NCBI GenBank assembly: GCA_937891475.1
Contig: CALATC010000235.1
Location: 1-26,339, forward strand
Source: an uncultured Granulicatella sp.
GTDB lineage: Bacteria; Bacillota; Bacilli; Lactobacillales; Aerococcaceae
Length of the DNA: 26,339 nucleotides
Direction of reading: 5' to 3'
A model generated the notes under the pieces. The model did not search any database. It was not told the DNA's origin and worked only from the letters and a program-made list of their open reading frames with translations. Both the position numbers and the translations under genes were made by a program. Shown here piece by piece: positions 16,835-24,477 of the stretch; the first letter of the stretch is position 1, and each line of letters begins with the position of its first letter.

Positions 16835-18607
16835 CGTTAAATAAATTAATTCTTTTACATATTCTCCAATTGTATCAATTGTATTTCTCAATGGTTCATC
16901 CGTAGAAACATCTACTCCTGCAGCCTTAGCAAGCTCTTCTGCAGTTTTAGAACCACCCATTTTAAGAACTTCTACCCATTCAGCTGCTTTTTCAGGATTC
17001 TCTTGAATCATTTTGGCAACTTGAGTTCCGATTGTTAGCCCAGCAGAATAAGTATAAGAATATAATCCCATATAATAATGCGGCTGTCTCATCCAAGTTA
17101 ATTCCGCACCCTCTGTTAATACCACAGAATCTCCCCAGAATTGTTCTAATGTTTGACGATAAATTTGATTTAATGTTTCTGCATCTAAATTTTTACCTTC
17201 ATCAACTAATCGATACACTTCTCTTTGATAGTGAGCTTCTAATAAATGTGTAACAAAATTATGGTAATAAGTTTTACCAATAATTTGAGAAATAATCCAA
17301 CGTTTCATTCTAGTATCTGTTGCATTTTGTAATAAATAATTTTCCACTAGTAATTCATTAGCAGTCGATGGCGCTTCAACAAAGTACATAGAAGGTCTAG
17401 ATAATTGAATATTTTGATGTTGATGCGCTAATTGGAAATGTCCAGCATGTCCTAATTCATGTGCTAATGTCATTACATCATTCATACCTTCTGTAAAGAA
17501 CATTAAAATAAATGAATTTGCCCCATATGGTGACGCACAAAATGCTCCTGTACGTTTTCCAATTGTTTCCGCATAATCAATCCATCGCTCATCAAAGGCT
17601 CTCTTCATAATAGAAAGATAAGATTCCCCTAAAGGTTTTAACCCATCTAAAATATAAGCTTTCGCTTCTTCATAGCTCACTTTTGGTGCGAAATGAGGAT
17701 CTATTTCTAATTTTAAATCTTCATAACGTACTTCATCTAATTGGTAAATTTTTCCAATTAATTGAGCATAGCTTCTCATAATCGGTGCTAAATGTTCCAT
17801 AATTAAATCAATTTGACGATTATATAATTCTCTAGAAACTTTTTGACGATCTAATAAATAATCAATAACTGAATCGAATCCTCGTAAAGTAGCCATTGTT
17901 TTTTCTTTTTGAACTTGAGCATTATAAGCGGAAGCTGTGCTATGTTCATATTTACGTAATGTATTTGAAAATACTTCAAAAGCTTTTCTTCTTACGTTTT
18001 TGTCTTCGTCTGACTCTAAACGTTTTTCAAAACTATTATACGTCATTTCAAACTCTTTTCCGTCAACTTCAAAATTAGGAAATTGAATATCTTTGAATTT
18101 AATATCATTGTAGTTTTGATAAGGGAAATCCAATGTATTTCCTAATGCTGCTAAGACTGATTCCACTTCTTTAGATAATAAATGTTGTTTATCTGCTAAT
18201 AACCTTTCCAGATAAATCGTATTTTCAGGATTTTTTGAAGCTTCTGCTAATAACGCTTCATCTAATTGACTTAATTCAGGAGAGAAGAAACTTAATTTTG
18301 CATCGTATTCTGCTACTACATTTCTTGTTTTTGCTAAACGATTTTGTGCTTCTCTATCCTTTGTATTCGCATTAACTGCTAAACTTGCATATTGAACAAT
18401 TTTTCCACGTAATTCCAAAATTTCACGATAATCTGCTAAACTTTGATGAATCGCTTCTACACTGTTTAATTGATTTTCGAAATTTTTACAGAATTTTTCA
18501 ACTAATTGTTTATAGAATTCAATCGATTGTTTATAGTCCTCTTCTGTTTTAAATAATAATGATAAATCCCATGTTTGTTCTACTGGAACTTCTGTTCTTG
18601 CTTTCAT
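16820..18607 (-). CDS. pepF: Oligoendopeptidase F, M3 family
   Basis: PepF is a cytoplasmic zinc peptidase that cuts oligopeptides of about 7-17 residues. The 595-residue protein has the HELGH metal site in MTLAHELGHAGHFQLAH near residue 385. The third ligand is likely in the ENYLL-containing helix shortly after, as in the M3 family. AGAGGTGG precedes the ATG. The last residues, NRLD, and the TAG stop come from the right arm of repeat copy B2, so the natural C-terminus may have been altered. It has its own promoter and no terminator of its own before the repeat. Confidence 0.95.
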   Translation of the reverse strand: MKARTEVPVEQTWDLSLLFKTEEDYKQSIEFYKQLVEKFCKNFENQLNSVEAIHQSLADYREILELRGKIVQYASLAVNANTKDREAQNRLAKTRNVVAEYDAKLSFFSPELSQLDEALLAEASKNPENTIYLERLLADKQHLLSKEVESVLAALGNTLDFPYQNYNDIKFKDIQFPNFEVDGKEFEMTYNSFEKRLESDEDKNVRRKAFEVFSNTLRKYEHSTASAYNAQVQKEKTMATLRGFDSVIDYLLDRQKVSRELYNRQIDLIMEHLAPIMRSYAQLIGKIYQLDEVRYEDLKLEIDPHFAPKVSYEEAKAYILDGLKPLGESYLSIMKRAFDERWIDYAETIGKRTGAFCASPYGANSFILMFFTEGMNDVMTLAHELGHAGHFQLAHQHQNIQLSRPSMYFVEAPSTANELLVENYLLQNATDTRMKRWIISQIIGKTYYHNFVTHLLEAHYQREVYRLVDEGKNLDAETLNQIYRQTLEQFWGDSVVLTEGAELTWMRQPHYYMGLYSYTYSAGLTIGTQVAKMIQENPEKAAEWVEVLKMGGSKTAEELAKAAGVDVSTDEPLRNTIDTIGEYVKELIYLTNRLD

Positions 18608-18634
18608 GTTACCACCTCTTTATAGAATAGTTCT

Positions 18635-18663
18635 ATTGTAGACCGAATTGAAAAGCCTGTCAA
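18635..18663 (-). promoter_or_regulatory. Promoter of pepF
   Basis: The minus strand has TTGACA (18663-18658), a 17-bp spacer and TACAAT (18640-18635). The start site lies about 27 bases before the ATG. Confidence 0.88.
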
Positions 18664-18677
18664 AATTATTTCAAACA

Positions 18678-18707
18678 AAAAAATAGAGGCTAGGAAATTC
18701 CTAACCT
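18678..18707 (-). terminator. cspA terminator
   Basis: On the minus strand GAGGTTAGGAA and TTCCTAGCCTC form an 11-bp stem with a tight loop, followed by TATTTTTTT. It separates cspA from the pepF promoter. Confidence 0.88.
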
Positions 18708-18725
18708 CTTTCTTAATTAATAAAA

Positions 18726-18926
18726 TTATAGTTTTACAACGTTAGCTGCTTGAGGACCACGTGCGCCTTCTTCAACTTCGAATTCAACAGCTTGGCCTTC
18801 GTCTAATGATTTGTATCCTTCTGATTGGATAGCTGAGAAGTGTACGAATACGTCACTTCCGTCTTCGCGTTCAATAAATCCAAAACCTTTTTCTGCGTTA
18901 AACCATTTTACTTTACCTTGTTCCAT
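18726..18926 (-). CDS. cspA: Cold-shock protein CspA family
   Basis: This 66-residue RNA chaperone is a single cold-shock domain. [16 protein letters not shown] holds RNP1 (KGFGFIE), and DVFVHFSAI is RNP2. The start is the ATG at 18924-18926, with AAGGAGG nine bases upstream; an ATG two codons earlier is too close to that site. It is expressed from its own promoter with a leader of about 100 bases, typical of cold-shock genes. Confidence 0.96.
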   Translation of the reverse strand: MEQGKVKWFNAEKGFGFIEREDGSDVFVHFSAIQSEGYKSLDEGQAVEFEVEEGARGPQAANVVKL

Positions 18927-19027
18927 GAACATTTTCCTCCTTGTGCCAAAAGCACGGTTATTCATATTTCTGCCTGTGGTTCAAAAAGGAGTTCTTAAAT
19001 CCCATTTATTTCCCTAACAAAAACACT
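18927..19027 (-). promoter_or_regulatory. Long structured cspA leader
   Basis: About 100 bases separate the predicted start site from the ATG. CTCCTT (18990-18985) is complementary to AAGGAG of the ribosome binding site. A small hairpin, GTGC/GCAC, lies just before that site. Alternative folding could hide or expose the ribosome binding site with temperature, as in known csp mRNAs; this is inference. Confidence 0.5.
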
Positions 19028-19033
19028 ATAGTC

Positions 19034-19062
19034 AGTATAGCACAATTGAAAGCCTTTTACAA
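19034..19062 (-). promoter_or_regulatory. Promoter of cspA
   Basis: The minus strand has TTGTAA (19062-19057), a 17-bp spacer and TATACT (19039-19034). Confidence 0.8.
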
Positions 19063-19112
19063 GCCTATTTCCGAACAAATTTAGAAAAGCTCTCAAATGA
19101 TTCCTTAATAAA

Positions 19113-19156
19113 ATAATGAAAAGAGTGAAAAAATACGAAAAATTTTCACTCTTTTC
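19113..19156 (-). terminator. Terminator after the small membrane protein gene
   Basis: GAAAAGAGTGAAAA (19118-19131) and TTTTCACTCTTTTC (19143-19156) are a perfect 14-bp inverted repeat just after the stop codon. The T run on the minus strand is short and mixed with A. Confidence 0.75.
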
Positions 19157-19166
19157 ATTTAAAATG

Positions 19167-19448
19167 TTATGGTTTTTCAGACAATTGTTTGATTTGTTGT
19201 TCCAACTGTTCAATTTTCAACTCTTGTCTCTGAATTTGTTCTTTTAATTGAATAAATTCTTCTCGATAAGCCTCAATTGGGGCTTTTGAACGCTTAGATA
19301 CCGTATTAAATAAATAAACGACTCCAAACAATACAATGATAATGAATAATAAATAAAGCCAACTAGTATTTTTTCTTGAATATTTAGCAAGCGAATCGCC
19401 AAACTCTTTCAATTCATCATTTTGTGGACTTAGGTTATGTTTTGTCAT
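19167..19448 (-). CDS. Small membrane protein with coiled coil, unknown
   Basis: I do not recognise a family. The 93-residue protein has a charged N-terminus, one membrane helix (WLYLLFIIIVLFGVVYLF, about 30-47) and a C-terminal heptad-rich segment, FIQLKEQIQRQELKIEQLEQQIKQL, described here by its positions of about 65-89. That suggests a single-pass protein with an oligomerising coiled coil. The Shine-Dalgarno is GGGGG or AAGGA close to the ATG. It lies 52 bp after clcA and before a terminator, so it is probably co-transcribed with the ClC gene. Confidence 0.7.
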   Translation of the reverse strand: MTKHNLSPQNDELKEFGDSLAKYSRKNTSWLYLLFIIIVLFGVVYLFNTVSKRSKAPIEAYREEFIQLKEQIQRQELKIEQLEQQIKQLSEKP

Positions 19449-19500
19449 TTCCTTCTATCCCCCTTCATTTCCATTTATCATAGGAAGTATACCATAAAGT

Positions 19501-21048
19501 TTAAGAAAACGGTAATCCCTTGGATAATTGTGTCATTGTTTCAAATCTTTCTCCAACTAATCCTTCATCACATACAACGATAAGGATATCTCCAGGTCGC
19601 ATAATCGTATCCCCACGAGTAATTTCTTCTTTTGCTCCTCTTCTTACAGTTGCAATAACGATATCTTTCGGCCATGGAATATCTCGAATCATTTTTCCAA
19701 CTAATGGACTTTCTACCATTACTGGGACTTCGAAAGTTGTTCGTTTTCCTTTTGTTTCATGTGGATGTTCTGAATCTAAGCGTTCCGCTAAAATTTCATA
19801 AATAGGACCCATCTTCAAGTAGTCAGCTACAATATAAGCTGTTAACGTACAGATTCCCAGCGGCATTAATTGGTTTAATCCTCCAACCATTTCCGTTACA
19901 AGTAACAAGGCTGTTAATGGAGCTTTCCCAATTGCTGAGAAATATCCTGCCATTGCAAAGAAAACAAAACTTACTCGTAAACTAGGATCTACTCCAAAGA
20001 ATTGAATTAATACTTCTGCATACACTAACCCTAGCAATGCACCTAGAGAAAGAATAGGAAGGAAAATCCCTCCAGGTAATCCTGTCCCATAAGAAAGCAT
20101 TGAATAAAATAAACGAAGAATAAATAAAAATGCTAAAAATTGTACGGTATGATTTTCTTGAAGTAATTCTAAAATCATTTCACCGCCTCCACCTAATACA
20201 TGTGGATTCCATAACCCTAATGGAATAATGGCAATAAAGGCAACCATACAGTAGTAATAATTTGGAATAAACGGAAATAATTTCCCATAAATTGCTGGCA
20301 ATTGCAAAGTATAATGATGGTAAACCCATCCAAATAAACCTAAAACAATTCCTAATAAAATGACATAACCATAATGGCTCATTGGAAAGATTTGATCATT
20401 TCCTAAATTTAAAGAAGGGCGTGCTCCAAAAATATTTAACGATACGAAATTAGAAACGATAGCAGCTGTTAATGTTGTTAAAGCAACTAATGGACTAAAT
20501 GTATGATGAACTTCTTCTAGCACAAACATTAACCCAGCAATTGGTGCGTTAAACGCTGCTGCTAATCCTGCCCCTGCCCCACTTGAAATAAATATATTTT
20601 TTTGAACTCGATTACTTTTTAACCCTTCCGCTACCCCTTGAGCAACAGAAGCTCCTAATTGAATCGATGGGCCTTCTCTTCCGAGTAACAAGCCTGAACC
20701 AATTGAAATAAATCCTGCAACAAATTTTTTCCAACAAACAGACCACCAATTCATATCCATCTTACCTTGTAATTGAAGCTCTACTTGTGGAATCCCACTT
20801 CCTTTAATATCAGGCTCACTTTTAACAATTTGCCCTAATATAACAGCCATAATCAAAGAAAAAACAATCCATACCGGTAGCCATTGAGGAGAGCCTTGCA
20901 AATAAGAATAAACAACGATAACTCCTTCTAATGTTTTTCCAAGAAATAAACGGAATAAACTAACAGTTGTTCCAACTAGTATTCCAATGATAGCACCTAT
21001 TGCAATATAACTGCTCTTCCCAAATTGTTTACTATTAAACAATCCCAC
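19501..21048 (-). CDS. clcA: ClC-family chloride channel or H+/Cl- exchanger with C-terminal RCK_C domain
   Basis: The 515-residue protein has about ten or more membrane helices and the anion-path motifs GSGIPQVELQ, GREGPSIQLGA (with the gating glutamate) and GLPGGIFLPIL. The glutamate pattern VLEEVHHTF suggests an exchanger rather than a channel, but this is not certain. The last 80 residues, from PVMVESPLVGKMIRDIPWP, look like a TrkA-C/RCK_C ligand domain. I start it at GTG 21046-21048, since AAAGGA lies nine bases upstream; the longer TTG frame overlaps that site. Confidence 0.9.
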   Translation of the reverse strand: MGLFNSKQFGKSSYIAIGAIIGILVGTTVSLFRLFLGKTLEGVIVVYSYLQGSPQWLPVWIVFSLIMAVILGQIVKSEPDIKGSGIPQVELQLQGKMDMNWWSVCWKKFVAGFISIGSGLLLGREGPSIQLGASVAQGVAEGLKSNRVQKNIFISSGAGAGLAAAFNAPIAGLMFVLEEVHHTFSPLVALTTLTAAIVSNFVSLNIFGARPSLNLGNDQIFPMSHYGYVILLGIVLGLFGWVYHHYTLQLPAIYGKLFPFIPNYYYCMVAFIAIIPLGLWNPHVLGGGGEMILELLQENHTVQFLAFLFILRLFYSMLSYGTGLPGGIFLPILSLGALLGLVYAEVLIQFFGVDPSLRVSFVFFAMAGYFSAIGKAPLTALLLVTEMVGGLNQLMPLGICTLTAYIVADYLKMGPIYEILAERLDSEHPHETKGKRTTFEVPVMVESPLVGKMIRDIPWPKDIVIATVRRGAKEEITRGDTIMRPGDILIVVCDEGLVGERFETMTQLSKGLPFS

Positions 21049-21080
21049 TTTAAAACATCCTTTCAACTCTAATTGTTTCC

Positions 21081-21089
21081 ATTATACCA
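21081..21089 (-). promoter_or_regulatory. Promoter of clcA (extended -10)
   Basis: The minus strand shows TGGTATAAT, an extended -10 with a perfect hexamer, about 32 bases before the GTG start. The -35 region is a T run with no clear hexamer. Confidence 0.72.
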
Positions 21090-21142
21090 AATTCCATTAG
21101 AATAAAAACTGTAAATCTAAAAATGATATGAAATTTCTATAC

Positions 21143-21178
21143 AAAAAAAAGCAGACACTTGTTAGAAATGTCTGCCTT
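21143..21178 (-). terminator. Terminator of the ABC importer operon
   Basis: On the minus strand GGCAGACA and TGTCTGCT form the stem, followed by eight T. It lies just after the ATPase gene stop codon. Confidence 0.92.
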
Positions 21179-21185
21179 CTCCTTA

Positions 21186-21971
21186 TTAAGCTTCTTGATT
21201 AAAATCTGCTTCGTCTAATTCTGCCATTAATTGGTATAATTTTTCTTCTGTTAGTGCATCTTTTTCTTCTTTTTCAAAAACTCGGATAATTTTTCCACGA
21301 TGCATCATCATTAAACGATTTCCATATCTTAATGCATCCGATAAATTATGCGTAATCATTAAAGCTGTTAACTGTTTCTCTTCAATAATTTCCTTTGTTA
21401 ATTGCATAATTTTTCTCTGTGTTTTTGGATCCAATGCAGCGGTATGTTCATCTAGTAATAACAATTCAGGAGTGCGCAATGTTGCCATCAATAATGAAAC
21501 TGCCTGTCTTTGTCCTCCAGATAATAATCCAATTTCTGCATCCAATCGTTCTTCTAATCCTAATTGTAAAGGAGTTAATAATGCTTTAAATTGTTCTAAT
21601 TCTTCAGCTGTATATCCTTTTCTTAATCCTCGTTTTAATCCTCTTCTTAATGCTAACGAAAGATTTTCTGCAACAGTCATACGAGGCGCTGTTCCTTGAA
21701 GTGGATTTTGGTAAACACGACTAATATATTTTGCTCTTTCATATTCAGCTGTTTGTTCAACTGCTGCATCTCCCATATAAATATGTCCTTTATCTAATGG
21801 AAAACTTCCTGAAATGGCATTTAGAAAAGTTGATTTTCCTGCACCATTTCCCCCAACAATTGTAATAAAATCCCCTTTATGAATCGTTAAGTTAATATCA
21901 ATCAATGCATCATGACTTCTATTTGTATTTGGGTAAAATGTTTTATGAACATTTTCAATTCTAATATCCAT
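21186..21971 (-). CDS. ABC importer ATP-binding protein (TrpZ-like)
   Basis: The 261-residue protein is the ATPase of the importer. Motifs are Walker A GGNGAGKST at about 38-46, the Q-loop in RVYQNPLQGT, the signature LSGGQRQ near 149, Walker B LLLLDEHTA near 170, and the switch histidine in MITHNLSDALRYG. The NPLQGTAPRMTVAENLSLA region is typical of the partner of COG4120-type permeases. It lies 13 bp after the permease gene and ends the operon. Confidence 0.93.
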   Translation of the reverse strand: MDIRIENVHKTFYPNTNRSHDALIDINLTIHKGDFITIVGGNGAGKSTFLNAISGSFPLDKGHIYMGDAAVEQTAEYERAKYISRVYQNPLQGTAPRMTVAENLSLALRRGLKRGLRKGYTAEELEQFKALLTPLQLGLEERLDAEIGLLSGGQRQAVSLLMATLRTPELLLLDEHTAALDPKTQRKIMQLTKEIIEEKQLTALMITHNLSDALRYGNRLMMMHRGKIIRVFEKEEKDALTEEKLYQLMAELDEADFNQEA

Positions 21972-21984
21972 CTTCTACCTCCTA

Positions 21985-22872
21985 TTATACACTTTTACGG
22001 TGACTAATTTTATAAATCGCTTGTTTAATTTGTGGAATTGTTAAGCAAATAGCGATTAATGCTGCAGATAATAATTTGAAATCATTTGGATCAAAAATAT
22101 TTAATCGTAAAATTGACGCTTGTAATAAACGATAAATAATCGAACCAAAAATAATACATACTAATCTTCCTACGAATGATTCATCCGCAAAAATCACTTC
22201 TCCAATAATAATCGCTGCTAAGGCAATAACAATGGTCCCTAAACCAGAGTTCACATCTGCATAACCATTATTTTGAGCTAAAACAGCTCCCGCCATCGCA
22301 ATTAACGCATTAGATAACATTAAACCAAATACTGTCATTTGATTTGTGTTAATTCCTAGAGAAATGGCCATTTTTTCATTATCCCCTGTAGCAATTAAGG
22401 CTTGACCAATTTCAGTTGCAAAAAAGACATACATCGCCACGATTAGAATTCCAACAAATACAATCCCAATTAAAATAATATCAAAATACTTTGGTAATTC
22501 CATTCCCTCTAAAAAACTAAAAATTGTTTTATAATTTAATAAGGATAAATTCGGGCGTCCCATAATTCTTAAATTCACGGATAATAAACCAGTCATTGTT
22601 AAAATTCCTGCTAATAAGCTAGGTAATTTACAAACGGTAATTAAAAATCCTGTAACATATCCTGCTAATGCTCCAACAAACATGGCAATGAATGTAGCTA
22701 ACAGTGGATGTACACCGTGTTGAATACACATCACACAAGTAGCCGCTCCTAATGGGAAGCTTCCTTCTGTTGTCATATCTGCAATATTTAAAATTCGAAA
22801 ACTAATAAATAAACCTAATGATAAAATTCCCCAAAGTATCCCTTGAGAAATTGCTGAAATAATTAAATCCAT
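21985..22872 (-). CDS. ABC importer permease (TrpY-like, COG4120 type)
   Basis: The 295-residue protein has eight or nine hydrophobic helices and belongs to the branched-chain amino acid / ribose permease superfamily. The N-terminal ISAISQGILWGILSLGLFIS and the ADMTTEGSFPLGAA segment are typical of permeases paired with ABC_sub_bind proteins. GGAAGGG precedes the ATG. A 179-bp gap with a long hairpin separates it from the binding-protein gene. Confidence 0.9.
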   Translation of the reverse strand: MDLIISAISQGILWGILSLGLFISFRILNIADMTTEGSFPLGAATCVMCIQHGVHPLLATFIAMFVGALAGYVTGFLITVCKLPSLLAGILTMTGLLSVNLRIMGRPNLSLLNYKTIFSFLEGMELPKYFDIILIGIVFVGILIVAMYVFFATEIGQALIATGDNEKMAISLGINTNQMTVFGLMLSNALIAMAGAVLAQNNGYADVNSGLGTIVIALAAIIIGEVIFADESFVGRLVCIIFGSIIYRLLQASILRLNIFDPNDFKLLSAALIAICLTIPQIKQAIYKISHRKSV

Positions 22873-22978
22873 ATTTCCCTTCCTTTTCTATAAAATATAT
22901 GTATACAAAACTCTTAGATAACTATACCTTATTCAATCAGTATTCGCTATCATTATATGTCATTTATTTTAATCATCA

Positions 22979-23012
22979 TTAAGGGAGATGAACTTTATGT
23001 CCTCTCCCTTAA
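22979..23012 (-). other. Intercistronic hairpin without a T run
   Basis: TTAAGGGAGA and TCTCCCTTAA form a 10-bp stem with a 14-base loop, extendable by CATCA/TGATG after a 3-base bulge. No T run follows on the minus strand. It may stabilise the upstream binding-protein mRNA or be a processing site rather than a terminator. Confidence 0.6.
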
Positions 23013-23051
23013 CAATGATGTGTGAACTCTCTAGACTTTTTTTATTTTAAA

Positions 23052-24092
23052 TTATTTTTTTGCAGTAACTTTTTGTGCTTTTTGAGCAATATCTGCTGGA
23101 ATTGTAATTCCTAATTCTTTCGCTTTTTCTTCATTTAAGTAGATGACACCTTCATTTGCTAATTTAATTGGTGTATCTGCTGGTTTAGCACCTTTTAATA
23201 CTTCTACAACCATTTTAGCTGTTTCTACACCAATTTGGTATTGATCCACACCTAAACCTAATACTCCACCATCAGCAACCATTGTATCAGCTGAAGGGAA
23301 TACTGGAATTTTTTTAGCATCTGTTGCTTTTACAACTGTAGCCATTGCACTTGCAATTGTATTGTCGATTGGAACAAAAATTGCTTCTACTTGGCTTGCT
23401 AAACTTTCAGTTACTTGTTGAATATCGTTTGTGTTTGCAATTGTTGCTACTTTTACTTCTAACCCTAAAGCTTTTGCATCTTCTTCTGCTTGTTTAGCTT
23501 GTTTTACTGAGTTATCTTCACTTGATGTATATAAAATACCAACTGTTTTTAATGTTGGAACCACTTGTTTCATAATTTCTAATTGTTGTTTAATTGGTGT
23601 ACGGTCACTAACACCTGTGATGTTGTTTCCTGGTTTTTTCTCATCTTTAATTAATCCTGCTTCTACTGGATAAGTAATCCCACCCATTACGATTGGAATA
23701 TCTTTTGTAACATTTGCTAATGATAATGTTGCTGGTGTTGTAATCCCAACAATCACGTCATTTTTGTTAGAAACTAACTTTTCACTCATTGATGCTAAGT
23801 TACTTTGATCCCCTTGTGCATTTTGGAAATCAATTTCTAAGTTTTTACCTGCTTCATAACCTTCTTTAGCTAATTCATCTTGAATTCCTTGATAGATTGC
23901 ATCTAATGCTGGATGGCTTAATAATTGTAATACCCCTAATTTCACTTTTTTATCTTGTGTTGTTGTTTGTGCTACTTGTTGTGTATTTGTTGTTTTTTGA
24001 GATGATTTTTGTACTGTATTGTAAATTAATGATCCTAATAATACGACTAATAATACGACTGCAAATCCTAAAATTCCTTTATTTTTTTTCAT
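23052..24092 (-). CDS. ABC importer substrate-binding protein (TrpX-like, ABC_sub_bind family)
   Basis: The 346-residue protein belongs to the ABC_sub_bind (COG2984) family. It has an N-terminal hydrophobic segment (GILGFAVVLLVVLLGSLIY, about 6-24) without a lipobox cysteine, so it is probably held by an uncleaved membrane anchor. A Thr/Gln-rich linker follows, and then the binding fold, from VKLGVLQLLSHPALDAIYQG. TrpX proteins of this family bind tryptophan; the Trp codon in the leader supports that ligand here, but tyrosine or other ligands are possible. The start at 24090-24092 has GGAGG eight bases upstream; the longer frame runs back through the terminators. Confidence 0.88.
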   Translation of the reverse strand: MKKNKGILGFAVVLLVVLLGSLIYNTVQKSSQKTTNTQQVAQTTTQDKKVKLGVLQLLSHPALDAIYQGIQDELAKEGYEAGKNLEIDFQNAQGDQSNLASMSEKLVSNKNDVIVGITTPATLSLANVTKDIPIVMGGITYPVEAGLIKDEKKPGNNITGVSDRTPIKQQLEIMKQVVPTLKTVGILYTSSEDNSVKQAKQAEEDAKALGLEVKVATIANTNDIQQVTESLASQVEAIFVPIDNTIASAMATVVKATDAKKIPVFPSADTMVADGGVLGLGVDQYQIGVETAKMVVEVLKGAKPADTPIKLANEGVIYLNEEKAKELGITIPADIAQKAQKVTAKK

Positions 24093-24140
24093 AATAAATT
24101 CCTCCAATGTAAATAAAACTTTTTTCGAATGAACTCGATA

Positions 24141-24168
24141 AAGAAAAAGAGACCATTTCTGGTCTCTT
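24141..24168 (-). terminator. Leader terminator T2
   Basis: RNA arms AAGAGACCA (24168-24160) and TGGTCTCTT (24155-24147) form a 9-bp stem with a GAAA loop, followed by TTTC and TTT. It is the second of two tandem terminators ahead of the binding-protein gene. Confidence 0.88.
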
Positions 24169-24173
24169 AATAC

Positions 24174-24215
24174 AAAAAGACCACGTAGGTTCATTTTTTT
24201 AGAATCTACGTGGTC
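24174..24215 (-). terminator. Leader terminator T1
   Basis: RNA arms GACCACGTAG (24215-24206) and CTACGTGGTC (24188-24179) form a perfect 10-bp stem, followed by TTTTT. It lies 6 bases upstream of T2 in the transcript. Confidence 0.92.
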
Positions 24216-24311
24216 GAGTTCATTCATGTTTAAAATTCCACATAGATACAATTTCACGTCAATGAAGGTTGTATCTATATGTACAAAATGTACGTTAAGA
24301 ACAACCTGTAT

Positions 24312-24362
24312 CTAGTGGCTTTGCCAACGAGTATTTAATTGTAATACTAATACTTGGTTCAT
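24312..24362 (-). CDS. Leader peptide with a Trp codon
   Basis: The 16-residue frame MNQVLVLQLNTRWQSH starts at ATG 24362-24360, with GGAG eight bases upstream, and ends at TAG 24314-24312. It begins about 24 bases after the predicted start site. The single TGG codon (24326-24324) lies four codons before the stop (TGG CAA AGC CAC TAG). From its last base it is 17 bases to segment S1, while the stop codon is only four bases from S1. Position and ribosome binding site make it very likely to be translated. Confidence 0.75.
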   Translation of the reverse strand: MNQVLVLQLNTRWQSH

Positions 24363-24392
24363 GTTCCTAACTCCTTTTCGCTTGATGTCGTT

Positions 24393-24421
24393 ATTATGCA
24401 CCGGTTTATATAAAATGTCAA
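24393..24421 (-). promoter_or_regulatory. Promoter of the ABC importer operon
   Basis: The minus strand has TTGACA (24421-24416), a 17-bp spacer and CATAAT (24398-24393), a near-consensus promoter. Confidence 0.88.
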
Positions 24422-24429
24422 CAACTTTT

Positions 24430-24450
24430 TTTCATTTTTTTGAAATGAAA
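24430..24450. promoter_or_regulatory. Inverted repeat between divergent promoters
   Basis: TTTCATTT (24430-24437) and AAATGAAA (24443-24450) form an 8-bp inverted repeat with a 5-base spacer. It sits next to the -35 box of the importer promoter and upstream of the flavoprotein promoter. It could be an operator, but A+T-rich DNA makes chance matches likely. Confidence 0.35.
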
Positions 24451-24477
24451 TATTTCTTGTAACAATTTTGTAAAATA

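Larger units (their letters stand above)
24093..24386 (-). promoter_or_regulatory. Leader-peptide attenuator of the ABC importer
   Basis: The leader of about 290 bases holds a leader peptide, alternative helices and two terminators. In RNA order the segments are: S1 24307-24301, S2 24278-24266, S3 24251-24238, S4 24213-24204, S5 24188-24175, S6 24168-24160, S7 24155-24147. S1:S2 is 7 bp and S2:S3 is 10 bp. S3:S4 is 10 bp with one G-U; S4:S5 is T1. S5:S6 is 9 bp with one G-U; S6:S7 is T2. Neighbouring pairings exclude each other. Pairing 1:2, 3:4 and 5:6 would allow read-through; pairing 2:3, 4:5 and 6:7 would stop transcription. The geometry is seen in sequence, the control logic is inference. 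Confidence 0.75.

Noticed and set aside
24093..24257. Longer N-terminus for the substrate-binding protein
   Set aside because: The extension reads through both leader terminators. The ATG at 24092 has GGAGG at the right distance and is followed by a proper membrane anchor.
24093..24386. T-box riboswitch ahead of the importer operon
   Set aside because: The conserved T-box bulge sequence (AGGGTGGNACCGCG-like) and a specifier stem are not seen. A translated leader peptide and alternative hairpins explain the region better.
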